Source: Hyunsoonleella jejuensis (lineage in GTDB: Bacteria > Bacteroidota > Bacteroidia > Flavobacteriales > Flavobacteriaceae). Taken from it: DNA of 64,000 nucleotides. The stretch is taken from assembly GCF_900111025.1 (NCBI RefSeq), contig NZ_FOFN01000004.1:205720-269719 (forward strand), written 5' to 3'. Within the stretch, counting starts at the first letter, position 1, and every line of letters begins with the position of its first letter. The position numbers were made by a program, and so were the translations under genes. Under the pieces are notes generated by a model. The model had not been told where the DNA came from. It saw only the letters and a program-made list of their open reading frames with translations, and searched no databases. This document shows, one piece after another, positions 22,938 through 31,484 of this stretch.

Positions 22938-24847
22938 TGAATACTCATCCCATAAATATTCTAGAGCGCTATTGGAATTTCACTTCCTTTAGAGGAAATC
23001 AAGAGGCGATAATCAATGCAGTATTAGATGGTGAAGATGTATTTGCCTTAATGCCAACAGGTGGTGGAAAATCTATTTGTTTTCAAATACCTGCATTAGT
23101 TAAAGATGGTATTTGCATTGTGATTTCGCCCTTAATTGCATTGATGAACGATCAGGTTAATAATTTAAACCAAAAAGGGATTAAAGCTCTAGCCATAACT
23201 AGTAGTATTTCTAAAACTGATTTGGACACACTTTTAGATAATTGTATTTATGGCAACTACAAATTTTTATACCTCTCTCCCGAACGTTTACAACAAGAAT
23301 TAGTGCAAGATCGTATTAGGCAAATGAAAGTGAACTTGATTGCTGTTGATGAAGCGCATTGTATCTCGCAATGGGGAAATGACTTCAGACCTTCATATGG
23401 CAATATTATAAAAATGAGGCATTTAAAGCCCTCTACCAATATTATAGCTTTAACTGCTACTGCAAAACCAAAAATTGTTGAAGACATTATTACCCAACTA
23501 GATTTTATCAAACCTAAAATATTTAAACAGTCTTTTTTTAGGGATAACTTAGGGTATATGGTCATGCATGAAGAAGATAAATATTACCGTCTTGAATCTA
23601 TATTAAAAAAATATAGTGGCCCCTCTATTGTTTATGTAAGAAACAGAAAAGCAACTTTGGATATAAGCACACTTTTAACTTCAAAAAACATTACATCCAC
23701 CTACTATCACGGTGGCTTGAACAATACAGAAAAGAGCACCAACATGAACAGTTGGATGAACAACCAAAAACAGGTTATGGTAGCCACAAATGCTTTTGGT
23801 ATGGGCATTGATAAACCAGATGTAAAAACAGTTATTCACTTAAACCTCCCTGAAAGTATTGAGAGTTATTTTCAGGAAGCAGGACGAGCAGGCAGAAATG
23901 GCGATAAAGCTTTTGCTGTTGTTTTAAAAAACAAGAATGATGAAGTTCTGGTTAAAAATCAGTTTTTAAAGATATTGCCCTCCGTAGATCTCATTAAACA
24001 GATTTACAGAAAACTATGCAACTACTTTCAAATCTCATATGGCGAAGGCGCTTATTTGACTTTTGATTTTGATTTTGGGCATTTTTGCAAAACCTACAGT
24101 TTTAATACCGTACTATGCTACAACGCTCTATTAATCCTAGATCGGAATAGTATAATTTCAATGTCTAAAAAATTTAAAAACAAGGTTTTAGTTAAATTTA
24201 TATCAACTAACACTTCAATATTTAATTACTTGGATAAATACCCTGAATACGACGTCACGGTTAAATCGATTCTTAGATCTTACGGTGGTATTTTTGATCA
24301 TGAGGTAGATATCAATACAGCTAAAGTTGCAGATAAGGCATCAATAACAGAACACGAATTAATTCAGCAGTTGAAGCGACTAGAAGTTGATAACATCCTC
24401 TCACTTAACCACTCTAAAACCGATGCGCAAATCACATTTATTGAGCCTAGGGAGGATGATAAAACTATAAACAGAATTGCCCCTATAATAAAGCAACAGA
24501 ATGCACTTAAGGAAACACAGATTAATGCTGTAATTAATTATATAAATAACGATAATGTTTGTAAAAGCATGCAGCTCTTAAATTATTTTGGCGAATCTAA
24601 CACACAACCTTGCGGTATTTGCTCGGTTTGCCTTAATACCCAAGCCCTATCTTCTTCGAAAAAAAACAAAGAAAATTTAAAGAATGAGGTTATAAAACTT
24701 CTAGAAAGTGGTGATAAATCCTCAAGAGAGATTAGCAAAGCATTATCTTGCCATGATACTGAGACAAAACGTATTTTAAAACAGCTTTTGGAACATCAAA
24801 TTATTACTATTACAAAAACAAATACCTATAAACTAAGTCATATATGA
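22937..24847 (+). CDS. recQ: ATP-dependent DNA helicase RecQ
   Basis: This 636-residue 3'-5' superfamily 2 helicase unwinds DNA in recombination and repair. Motif 0/I is FRGNQEAI ... PTGGGKS, motif II is DEAHCISQWG, motif III is ALTATAKP, and motif VI is QEAGRAGRNG. The zinc-binding and winged-helix region follows, with cysteines at CKSMQLLNYFG and CGICSVC. An extra C-terminal wHTH (about 580-630, IKLLESGDKSSREISKALSC) replaces an obvious HRDC domain. The start is GTG at 22937. The stop overlaps the fmt ATG by 4 bp. Confidence 0.94.
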   Translation: MNTHPINILERYWNFTSFRGNQEAIINAVLDGEDVFALMPTGGGKSICFQIPALVKDGICIVISPLIALMNDQVNNLNQKGIKALAITSSISKTDLDTLLDNCIYGNYKFLYLSPERLQQELVQDRIRQMKVNLIAVDEAHCISQWGNDFRPSYGNIIKMRHLKPSTNIIALTATAKPKIVEDIITQLDFIKPKIFKQSFFRDNLGYMVMHEEDKYYRLESILKKYSGPSIVYVRNRKATLDISTLLTSKNITSTYYHGGLNNTEKSTNMNSWMNNQKQVMVATNAFGMGIDKPDVKTVIHLNLPESIESYFQEAGRAGRNGDKAFAVVLKNKNDEVLVKNQFLKILPSVDLIKQIYRKLCNYFQISYGEGAYLTFDFDFGHFCKTYSFNTVLCYNALLILDRNSIISMSKKFKNKVLVKFISTNTSIFNYLDKYPEYDVTVKSILRSYGGIFDHEVDINTAKVADKASITEHELIQQLKRLEVDNILSLNHSKTDAQITFIEPREDDKTINRIAPIIKQQNALKETQINAVINYINNDNVCKSMQLLNYFGESNTQPCGICSVCLNTQALSSSKKNKENLKNEVIKLLESGDKSSREISKALSCHDTETKRILKQLLEHQIITITKTNTYKLSHI

Positions 24848-25791
24848 GAGATTTAAGAATTGTATTTATGGGCACTCCAGATTTTGCAGTTGCAACTTTA
24901 AAAGCGCTTGTAGAAACCGACTATAATATTGTTGGTGTAATTACAGCACCTGATAGACCTGCTGGCCGAGGCAGAAAACTTAATGAAAGCGCCGTTAAGA
25001 AATACGCAACAGAAGTTGGCCTGAACATATTACAACCAACTAATCTTAAAGGTAATGACTTTATTGACGCGTTAAGAGCCCTAAATGCTAACTTACAAAT
25101 TGTAGTTGCCTTTAGGATGCTTCCAAAAGTAGTTTGGCAAATGCCAGAATACGGCACATTTAATTTACATGCATCGCTTCTACCAAATTATAGAGGCGCA
25201 GCACCCATTAACTGGGCTATTATTAATGGTGAAACCAAAACTGGTGTTTCTACATTTTTTATTGATGAAAAAATTGATACTGGAGCAATGATATTTCAAG
25301 AGGAAATAGAAATCGAACCTCATGAAAACGCAGGAAGTCTGCACGACAAATTAATGAATCTGGGCAGCTCATTAGTTTTAAAGACTGTAACGGCTATAAA
25401 AAAGGGAGCGGTAGCAACTACACAGCAAAACGAAAATAGTAACATTAAAACGGCTTACAAGCTTAATAAAGAAAACTGCAAAATTTATTGGAACGATAGC
25501 ATACACGATATTTACAATAAAATTAGGGGATTAAGCCCATATCCCGCGGCTTGGTGCGAATTGATTAATGGTGATGATACTCTAGATATAAAAATTTATG
25601 AGTCTGAAAAAGAAATTGAAAACCACAGCACCCCTGTTGGACAAGTAATTTCCTCAAAAAAAAGCATTAAAGTTTCCGTCAAAGAGGGTTACATAAAAAT
25701 CACAAAAATTAAACTTCCTGGAAAGAAACTTATGGACAGCAAATCCCTGCTTAATGGTTATAAATTTGAAAGGGATGCAAAAATGCGCTAA
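24844..25791 (+). CDS. fmt: Methionyl-tRNA formyltransferase
   Basis: This 315-residue enzyme formylates initiator methionyl-tRNA using 10-formyl-THF. The N-terminal formyltransferase domain shows RIVFMGTPDFAVATLKAL, APDRPAGRGRK and the catalytic region HASLLPNYRGAAPINWAIINGE with Asn, His and later Asp (EKIDTGAM). The C-terminal domain (about 205-310) binds tRNA, with NKIRGLSPYPAAWCE. Length is normal. The gene overlaps recQ by 4 bp. Confidence 0.96.
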   Translation: MRDLRIVFMGTPDFAVATLKALVETDYNIVGVITAPDRPAGRGRKLNESAVKKYATEVGLNILQPTNLKGNDFIDALRALNANLQIVVAFRMLPKVVWQMPEYGTFNLHASLLPNYRGAAPINWAIINGETKTGVSTFFIDEKIDTGAMIFQEEIEIEPHENAGSLHDKLMNLGSSLVLKTVTAIKKGAVATTQQNENSNIKTAYKLNKENCKIYWNDSIHDIYNKIRGLSPYPAAWCELINGDDTLDIKIYESEKEIENHSTPVGQVISSKKSIKVSVKEGYIKITKIKLPGKKLMDSKSLLNGYKFERDAKMR

Positions 25792-25895
25792 ACCCTTAGT
25801 ATTACTCATTTCATTAAAACTTCGATAAAATGCGGTTCCTTTATTAACAAATGCCATAAGTTATCAACAAAACCTCGTATTTCCCTTGCTATTAC

Positions 25896-25925
25896 TTGCA
25901 CGAAAGCATAATCCGTATAAATTTG
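25896..25925 (+). promoter_or_regulatory. Bacteroidota-type promoter for the HU gene
   Basis: A -33 TTG at 25896-25898 and a -7 box TAAATTTG at 25918-25925 are separated by 19 bases, matching the TTG/TTTG-N19-TAnnTTTG consensus of the primary sigma factor in Bacteroidota. It lies 55 bp upstream of the HU ATG. Confidence 0.6.
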
Positions 25926-25979
25926 TAAAGGATTTAACAAAAAAGTTTAACCAATTTATTAATTATTAAAATTTACATT

Positions 25980-26252
25980 ATGAACAAAACAGATTTAATC
26001 GATGCAATGGCAGAACACGCAGGAATCACTAAAGCAGCCGCTAAAAAAGCTTTAGAGTGCGCACTTATTGAAATAGAAGGTGCTTTACAAAAAGGAAACA
26101 GAGTTTCTTTAGTTGGTTTTGGTTCTTGGTCAGTTTCTAAAAGATCTGCTAGAGAAGGAAGAAACCCACAAACTGGTGAGACTATCAAAATTAAAGCTAA
26201 AAACGTTGTTAAGTTTAAAGCTGGATCAGATTTATCAAGTGCTGTAAACTAA
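25980..26252 (+). CDS. HU family DNA-binding protein
   Basis: This 90-residue nucleoid protein has the full HU/IHF fold: MNKTDLIDAMAEHAGITKAAAKKALECAL, LVGFGSWSVSKRSAREGRNPQTGE in the DNA-gripping arm region, and KAKNVVKFKAGSDL at the end. It bends and compacts DNA as a dimer. It has its own promoter (25896-25925) and a strong terminator 23 bp after the stop. Biased codon use and tight signals suggest high expression. Confidence 0.97.
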   Translation: MNKTDLIDAMAEHAGITKAAAKKALECALIEIEGALQKGNRVSLVGFGSWSVSKRSAREGRNPQTGETIKIKAKNVVKFKAGSDLSSAVN

Positions 26253-26275
26253 TTAATAGTTTCAGAAAAACATAG

Positions 26276-26309
26276 AAAAATGCTTTCCGAAATGGAAAGC
26301 ATTTTTTTT
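26276..26309 (+). terminator. Rho-independent terminator after the HU gene
   Basis: An 8-bp stem TGCTTTCC/GGAAAGCA (26281-26288 and 26294-26301, loop GAAAT) is extended by A-T pairs and followed by eight T residues (26302-26309). It lies 23 bp past the HU stop. Confidence 0.9.
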
Positions 26310-26376
26310 ATGTATATGTTAAAAGTTGCTTTTTTAATAAAATTACCTTAGTTTTAGTTATAAAATTTATTGAAAC

Positions 26377-26937
26377 ATGACGAGCACTACCCCGAAAAAA
26401 GGTGATTTGTTAATTGCAGAACCAGCCATAATTGGAGATGTTTCTTTTAACCGCTCCATTGTGTTGTTAGCAGACCACACCAAAGATGGTTCTATTGGAT
26501 TTATCCTAAACAAACCCTTAGAATACACTATAAAAGACCTAATTCCTGAAGTTAAGGCTGCTTTTAAAGTGTATAACGGTGGGCCGGTAGAACAAGACAA
26601 TCTTTACTTTATTCATAAAGTACCAGATCTTATACCAAATAGCATTGAAATTTCATTAGGTATATACTGGGGAGGCGATTTTAAGAGAGTTGCAGAATTA
26701 ATTACTAACGACATCATTAATGAAAATGATATTCGTTTCTTTTTAGGGTATTCTGGTTGGGATTCTAATCAACTAGAAGATGAGCTGAAAGCAAATTCTT
26801 GGTTAGTTTCTGAAAACATCTACGAAAAAAACATTATCGAAAAAGATTATGCCTCTTTTTGGAAAGAAAAAATGCTGGAACTTGGTGGCGAATATAGTAT
26901 ATGGTCAAACGCTCCTGAAAACCCAAATTACAACTAG
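26377..26937 (+). CDS. YqgE/AlgH family protein (DUF179)
   Basis: This 186-residue protein matches the YqgE/AlgH family: KKGDLLIAEPAIIGDVSFNRSIVLLADHT, GSIGFILNKPL, FKVYNGGPVEQDNLYFIH, FLGYSGWDSNQLEDEL and NSWLVSE. AlgH was named for an effect on alginate production in Pseudomonas, but the family is widespread and its biochemical role is unknown, so the name should not be tied to the alginate locus here. The gene ends 4 bases into the convergent aminotransferase gene. Confidence 0.94.
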   Translation: MTSTTPKKGDLLIAEPAIIGDVSFNRSIVLLADHTKDGSIGFILNKPLEYTIKDLIPEVKAAFKVYNGGPVEQDNLYFIHKVPDLIPNSIEISLGIYWGGDFKRVAELITNDIINENDIRFFLGYSGWDSNQLEDELKANSWLVSENIYEKNIIEKDYASFWKEKMLELGGEYSIWSNAPENPNYN

Positions 26938-27776
26938 GATAGTCTTACCATAGTATTCAACTTGGTAAATAGAATTTTGGCAACCTCATTCTTAAACTCC
27001 TTTTTTCTATATTTTGAAATAGGCTGAATTCCAGTGATTACATTTGTAATAAAAATTTCATCGGCTTTTTGAAGTTCAAATGGAGAAATCGACATCTCCA
27101 ACAATTCAAAATCTTCCAGTTTTTTTATAATATTTAAAACCTGAGTTCTCATTACACCTTTTAAACATCCATCAGTTAATGGCGGTGTTTTTATAATATT
27201 ATCCTTAACTAAAAACAAATTGCCATTTAAGGCCTCAACTACATTTTTGTTAGTATTTAGCAGCAAACAGTTATCCAATGCATTCTCGTTAGCAAAAATA
27301 CTTCCAACAACGTTGATTGCTTTATTATTTGTTTTTAAAGTAGATAACAACGAGGGAGCTACAAAATAGTCCTTAAATAAATCTACCTGATATGTGTTAG
27401 TATTTAAAATATAAACATCACTATCTAAAGGTTTTACGTTTATACTGTAACTAATTGTATTATGTTTTGGCAAATACAAACCACCTTCGTTTCGGTGCAC
27501 AATAAGTTTTACCCGTGCATTGTTATCTTCAAGATGATTAGCTTCCAAAGTATCCTGTATTTGGCTCTCTAAAAACTCCATAGTAAAATGCATCGGGATT
27601 TCCATTCGCATAATCCGCATCGAAGCCATTAACCTAAAATAATGGTCTTCCCAAAACAACACCTTACCATTAGCTACCTTTATGGTTTCAAAAAGTGCAT
27701 CACCATAGCTGTAACCCCTATTGTGTATTGAAATTTGGTTGCTATCTTCTACAAGTGTTCCGTTAAAATTTACCAT
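26934..27776 (-). CDS. Class IV PLP-dependent aminotransferase / lyase
   Basis: This 280-residue enzyme has the fold-type IV pattern: NRGYSYGDALFETIKVANG, HYFRLMASMRIM, LKTNNKAINVVGSIFANEN, LNTNKNVVEALNGNLFLVK and TDGCLKGVMRTQVL. It is in the group of branched-chain/D-amino-acid transaminases and 4-amino-4-deoxychorismate lyase (PabC). Length and the DGCLKGVMR motif favour PabC, giving p-aminobenzoate for folate, but this cannot be settled by eye. It is convergent with yqgE and 62 bp from the START-like gene upstream. Confidence 0.85.
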   Translation of the reverse strand: MVNFNGTLVEDSNQISIHNRGYSYGDALFETIKVANGKVLFWEDHYFRLMASMRIMRMEIPMHFTMEFLESQIQDTLEANHLEDNNARVKLIVHRNEGGLYLPKHNTISYSINVKPLDSDVYILNTNTYQVDLFKDYFVAPSLLSTLKTNNKAINVVGSIFANENALDNCLLLNTNKNVVEALNGNLFLVKDNIIKTPPLTDGCLKGVMRTQVLNIIKKLEDFELLEMSISPFELQKADEIFITNVITGIQPISKYRKKEFKNEVAKILFTKLNTMVRLS

Positions 27777-27838
27777 AAAAAAAGCCCGCTACTTTTAAGT
27801 GTTTAAGTGCGGACAAATATAAGATTAAATTAGTGTTT

Positions 27839-28231
27839 TTATGCTGAACCCAATACTTGTTTTAAATCAGATATTTGATTTTCCCATAGCATTTTTGCTT
27901 CGTCTACCTCATCTTCTTCTGCAAAATCGGTCACCATTAAAGATACATCCTTGGTAATTTCATCTACTTGAATTCTAATTTCAAAATAGCAAGACGCGCC
28001 ATCTTCCTCATCTGCCAACCATCTAAACTTCACACGCTCGCCACTTTTTTTACTTAATAACTTTGCTTTCTCTTCACTATCGTCCCAAATAAAGGTAAAC
28101 AGTTCTCCTCTAGAATTTACATTATCTGAAAACCATTCTGATAAACCTGAAGGCGTTGATATGTACTGAAACAATAATTGAGGTGATGCATGTATAGGGA
28201 ATTCTATTTCAAATTTAGTTTTATCGTCCAT
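27839..28231 (-). CDS. START-like (SRPBCC) domain protein
   Basis: This 130-residue single-domain protein of the SRPBCC/AHSA1-like fold reads FEIEFPIHASPQLLFQYISTPSGLSEWFSDNV and the strand FTFIWDDSEEKAKLL. The last helix (DEAKMLWENQISDLKQVLG) closes the hydrophobic cavity. The version found throughout Bacteroidota is called START-like; ligand and role are unknown. It is probably on the same leftward transcript as the class IV aminotransferase. Confidence 0.88.
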   Translation of the reverse strand: MDDKTKFEIEFPIHASPQLLFQYISTPSGLSEWFSDNVNSRGELFTFIWDDSEEKAKLLSKKSGERVKFRWLADEEDGASCYFEIRIQVDEITKDVSLMVTDFAEEDEVDEAKMLWENQISDLKQVLGSA

Positions 28232-28362
28232 GAAAGTTTATAAAATTTTATGTTGCTCAATATATACATTAATTCATGAGATTTGCAATTATTTTTCATA
28301 ATATTTTGCATAACTTATGCTTGTCTACATGAATTTTGTTTTTATATTTGCAACCTCAAAAT

Positions 28363-28436
28363 GGCGAGGTAGCTCAGTTGGTTAGAGCGTCGGATTCATA
28401 ACCCGGAGGTCTCGAGTTCAAATCTCGATCTCGCTA
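28363..28436 (+). tRNA. tRNA-Met (CAT anticodon)
   Basis: A full cloverleaf of 74 bases is present. The acceptor stem GGCGAGG pairs with TCTCGCT (two G-U pairs), the D arm is GCTC...GAGC, the anticodon CAT is at 28397-28399 in the loop TTCATAA, and the T arm is TCGAG-TTCAAAT-CTCGA. The discriminator is A28436; CCA is not encoded. The elongator type is likely from the stem sequence; an Ile2 (lysidine) tRNA also has CAT and is not excluded. Confidence 0.93.
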
Positions 28437-28452
28437 CAAGTTATACAAAGAA

Positions 28453-28484
28453 AAGTCAAGGAATAAATTCCTTGGCTTTTTTTT
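28453..28484 (+). terminator. Terminator after tRNA-Met
   Basis: An 11-bp stem AAGTCAAGGAA/TTCCTTGGCTT (28453-28463 and 28468-28478, one G-T pair, 4-base loop) is followed by further T residues (28479-28484). It lies 17 bp after the tRNA. Confidence 0.88.
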
Positions 28485-29062
28485 ATTTCTAAAACAATTA
28501 CGCTTTTCTAGAAACTATTTATAAATAAATTAACATTATTGAGAGAGGTCTTTAAAAAAATTAAAATTAACAAGTAATCCTCCTGTATACCATTCGTTGG
28601 TATTTTTCTGCTATCTCTTTATGTAATCCCTTATCCAGTTGCGCAATGATTAATGCCTTTTGAAAATTTAACTTTATCGTTGAAAACGGCTATTACATTT
28701 AGTTTTAAAATTATTCAATTAAGGCCTTTATTGAATGACGCTTTGAGACTTAGTAATGTTTCTAGAAATATCTTTATTACAATAGTGCCTTAGTTATTCA
28801 TGTATTTAAAAGTTTAAATCAAAAGCTTAATAATAAATAGTTTGAAAGAAGACAAGGTGATGTAATTACTACTTACGCTACAAAAACTAATAATTTTTGG
28901 GGATGGAAGTAGAAGTTAAATTGAAAAAGTGATTTATCTTCCGCATATAAATGGGCCCAAACTCTCAGGAAAAAGTGAATTTGTATATGACTTGCGTAAT
29001 AATTTGATAGAATGCATCCCTTTATACACCTATGTTTAATTAGGATATCGGATAATATTTAT
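28485..29062. other. Non-coding stretch between tRNA-Met and GntR operon
   Basis: This stretch of about 580 bp has no open frame with protein-like content and no recognisable repeat or RNA. It is A/T-rich with many stops in all frames. It marks the border between core genes and the sugar-acid/alginate region. It may contain decayed coding sequence, but I could not identify any. Confidence 0.5.
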
Positions 29063-29084
29063 TACATTTGTATGATGTATGATG
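29063..29084 (+). promoter_or_regulatory. Candidate -7 box and direct repeat before GntR operon
   Basis: TACATTTG at 29063-29070 matches the TAnnTTTG -7 element. It is followed immediately by a direct repeat, TATGATG-TATGATG (29071-29084), about 20 bp before the GntR ATG. A clear -33 box was not seen. The repeat sits where an autoregulatory GntR site would be expected. Confidence 0.4.
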
Positions 29085-29104
29085 TCTAATAAATTAAACA
29101 AACT

Positions 29105-29833
29105 ATGTTTACAGCCTTAGGCCAAAACAAATCACTTACCCAGCAGGTGGAGTATGAATTAACCGAAGCTATACGAAACGGAAAATATCTTCCTGGAAAT
29201 AAAATACCGTCAGAAAACGAACTTTGTGAAGTATTCAATGTAAGTAGAACGTCCGTTCGTGAGGCGGTAAAAAAAATGAGTGCCCGCGGTATTGTGGATG
29301 TTAAAAGAGGTAGTGGTGTATACGTAGCAGAAATAAGTTTAAAAAATGCTTCAAAAAACCTCAACTTGTTTTTTGAGCTATCTACTGATAAAAATATCAT
29401 CCTTCAAACCATTAACACAAGACTTATTTTAGAACCTACTCTAGCATCTCAAGCAGCTATTCACAGAAATAATAGACACTTAGAGCTTTTAAAGGATAAC
29501 ATGATTCAAATGAAAAAATGTGCTTTAAAGGATAAGAAAAAAGAGGCCGAATTAGATAACGATTTTCATAAAATAATTCTTTCTATAGTTAATAATGACG
29601 TATTGGAGTTGCTATTAACTCCAATCTTTAATTTGATACCAAAATTTAAGACTGCTGTTTATGTAAAGCCTTTAGAAGGCCATCTTATGAAGGAAAAAAA
29701 ACTGATGCTAAATCATCATGATAATATTCTTCAGGGCATTATTGAGGGTAATAGTGCTAAAGCTAGTGAAGCTATGCGAAACCACATACTTGAAACACAA
29801 AATAACTATACTAAATCTTTACGGAAAAAATGA
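29105..29833 (+). CDS. GntR/FadR-family (FCD) transcriptional regulator
   Basis: This 242-residue regulator has an N-terminal winged helix (about 10-75: LTQQVEYELTEAIRNGKYLPGNKIPSENELCEVFNVSRTSVREAVKKMSARGIVDVKRGSGVYV) and a helical FCD ligand domain (about 95-235). The FCD domain shows RLILEPTLASQAA and the metal-binding pattern DNDFHKIILS ... HHDNILQGII ... HILETQ. FCD regulators respond to organic or sugar acids. It is the first gene of a four-gene operon with a sugar-acid kinase, an aldolase and a dehydratase (4-bp overlap with the next gene), so its signal is probably a galactonate- or KDG-like acid. The wHTH recognition part differs from the regulator at 36193. Confidence 0.92.
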   Translation: MFTALGQNKSLTQQVEYELTEAIRNGKYLPGNKIPSENELCEVFNVSRTSVREAVKKMSARGIVDVKRGSGVYVAEISLKNASKNLNLFFELSTDKNIILQTINTRLILEPTLASQAAIHRNNRHLELLKDNMIQMKKCALKDKKKEAELDNDFHKIILSIVNNDVLELLLTPIFNLIPKFKTAVYVKPLEGHLMKEKKLMLNHHDNILQGIIEGNSAKASEAMRNHILETQNNYTKSLRKK

Positions 29834-30837
29834 GTTTCATAACTTTTGGAGAAATCATGATGAGATTAACTCCTAGTAACTATAGCAAAAAAATAAATTC
29901 TTCCAGTTCTTTTAACGTTGATTATGCAGGTTCGGAATCTAACGTTGCCAGTTCTTTAGGGGTATTAGGAAATAAGGTGAGCTTTGTTACTAAACTACCT
30001 GAAAACCAGTTAGGAGATGCGGCAATTCGTTCTTTAAGAGCTTATGGAATTGATACAAATAACATTCTACGTGGCGGACATAGAATTGGCACCTATATTA
30101 TTGAATTAGGTGCTTCAATTCGACCTTCAAGTGTTATCTATGATCGTAAGAATTCTTCCTTTAGTGAAATTGAAAACGATGAATTTAAATGGGAAAACAT
30201 CCTAAAAGATAAAAAATGGATATTTCTATCGGGAATAACACCTGTGCTTTCAAAACAATGTGCTGAGGAAACTATAAAAGTGTCTGAAATCGCTAGAAAA
30301 TTGGGAGTTAAGGTAGCCTTTGATATGAATTACCGAAGATCATTATGGAAAGACCCTGCAGATGCTCGTAAAATATTTGATAAGATTTTGGTAAATACAG
30401 ATTTATTATTTGGAAATGCAGATGTTTTAAAGGATGTATACAATATGAATCCCACAAGTTCCAGTCGCTTGGATATAACCAAAGAAACGGCCCATATGGC
30501 ATCTGCTAAATTTGGAATTAAGCATATAGCATTTACAATTAGAGAGCATAGTTCTGCAAGTGTAAACAAAGTATCAGGATTTTTTCTATCCAATTCTAGG
30601 TATTATAGTTCTAAAATTATTGAGGTTGCAATTACAGACCGCTTTGGTACAGGTGATGCCTTTGCTGCTGCTTTTTTACATGGTATTATACAAAAATGGA
30701 ATGATAAAAAAGTGATAGATTTTGCTACTGCAGCATTTGCATTAAAACATACCATTCAAGGCGATCAACACACAAGTAGTGAAAAAGAAATTATTTCTAT
30801 CATGAAAGGTCATATTAGCGGACACGTATTAAGATGA
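29830..30837 (+). CDS. PfkB-family 2-keto-3-deoxy sugar acid kinase
   Basis: This 335-residue ribokinase-fold enzyme has the N-terminal substrate side (FGEIMMRLTPSNYSK ... DYAGSESNVASSLGVLG) and the C-terminal PfkB signature DRFGTGDAFAAAFLHG with the catalytic Asp. It phosphorylates 2-keto-3-deoxygluconate or -galactonate to KDPG/KDPGal in the cytoplasm. It shares its layout with the second kinase at 32788-33801, so the window carries two paralogues. Position between GntR and the aldolase (4-bp overlaps on both sides), together with the dehydratase, favours KDGal as substrate; that is inference. Confidence 0.88.
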   Translation: MSFITFGEIMMRLTPSNYSKKINSSSSFNVDYAGSESNVASSLGVLGNKVSFVTKLPENQLGDAAIRSLRAYGIDTNNILRGGHRIGTYIIELGASIRPSSVIYDRKNSSFSEIENDEFKWENILKDKKWIFLSGITPVLSKQCAEETIKVSEIARKLGVKVAFDMNYRRSLWKDPADARKIFDKILVNTDLLFGNADVLKDVYNMNPTSSSRLDITKETAHMASAKFGIKHIAFTIREHSSASVNKVSGFFLSNSRYYSSKIIEVAITDRFGTGDAFAAAFLHGIIQKWNDKKVIDFATAAFALKHTIQGDQHTSSEKEIISIMKGHISGHVLR

Positions 30838-31484
30838 AAAGAGAAGACATAGCAGCAATTATTAAGAAAGAGCGGGTTATTGCAATTGTTAGAACAAAAG
30901 AACAATTACAAATACCAGAACTTATTCAGGATTTAGTAGAAGGTGGTATTAAGGTTATAGAAATAACATCAAATACACCACGGTATTTAGAAGAAATAGC
31001 CAAAGCAAAAAAACGATATGCCAATTTTGACATTATTATTGGAGCTGGTACCGTTACGAATGTGCAAATTGCTAATGCTGCTATAAAAGCCGGTGCTCAA
31101 TTTCTTGTGACCCCAAACACCAATACTGAGGTGTTAGCGCTTGCACATCATAACAATATCCCCGTAGCCATGGGTGCCCTTACACCAACTGAAATCTGTC
31201 TAGCAGCAGGATACGGTGCCGATATAATCAAATTATTTCCAGCAGGAGACTTGGGTATTAGTTATTTCAAATCTGTAAAAGCTCCGTTAGACACAATCAC
31301 TTTTTTTGTTGTAGGCGGTATCAACCTATCTAATATTGAAGAGTGGATTGCAGCCGGAATATCCGGTGTTGGATTAGGAGCTGCACTAACGAAGCAAGAC
31401 AAAAACACCTCAGCGGATAGCTATAGAGGAAACACTATACAAAAATTTGTCAAAATTATAAAAGAATCGCAATGGAAGAATTAG
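30834..31484 (+). CDS. KDPG / KDPGal aldolase (Eda/DgoA family)
   Basis: This 216-residue class I aldolase splits 2-keto-3-deoxy-6-phospho-sugar acids into pyruvate and glyceraldehyde 3-phosphate. Family residues are visible: the Glu in VIEITSNTPRY, GAGTVTN, GAQFLVTPNTN, and the Schiff-base Lys in DIIKLFPAGDLG. The C-terminus FVVGGINLSNIEEWIAAGISGVGLGAAL is typical. It overlaps the kinase by 4 bp and the dehydratase by 13 bp. It is the only such aldolase in the window, so it may also serve the alginate pathway encoded next door. Confidence 0.93.
   Translation: MKREDIAAIIKKERVIAIVRTKEQLQIPELIQDLVEGGIKVIEITSNTPRYLEEIAKAKKRYANFDIIIGAGTVTNVQIANAAIKAGAQFLVTPNTNTEVLALAHHNNIPVAMGALTPTEICLAAGYGADIIKLFPAGDLGISYFKSVKAPLDTITFFVVGGINLSNIEEWIAAGISGVGLGAALTKQDKNTSADSYRGNTIQKFVKIIKESQWKN

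Noticed and set aside
26377..26937. AlgH-like gene as part of the alginate system
   Set aside because: The YqgE/AlgH family is a widespread core gene, the locus is 2 kb before the sugar-acid operon among housekeeping genes, and alginate here is degraded, not made.
30308..30593. Two short minus-strand frames inside the sugar-acid kinase gene
   Set aside because: They are antisense shadows of the PfkB kinase with no independent signals.
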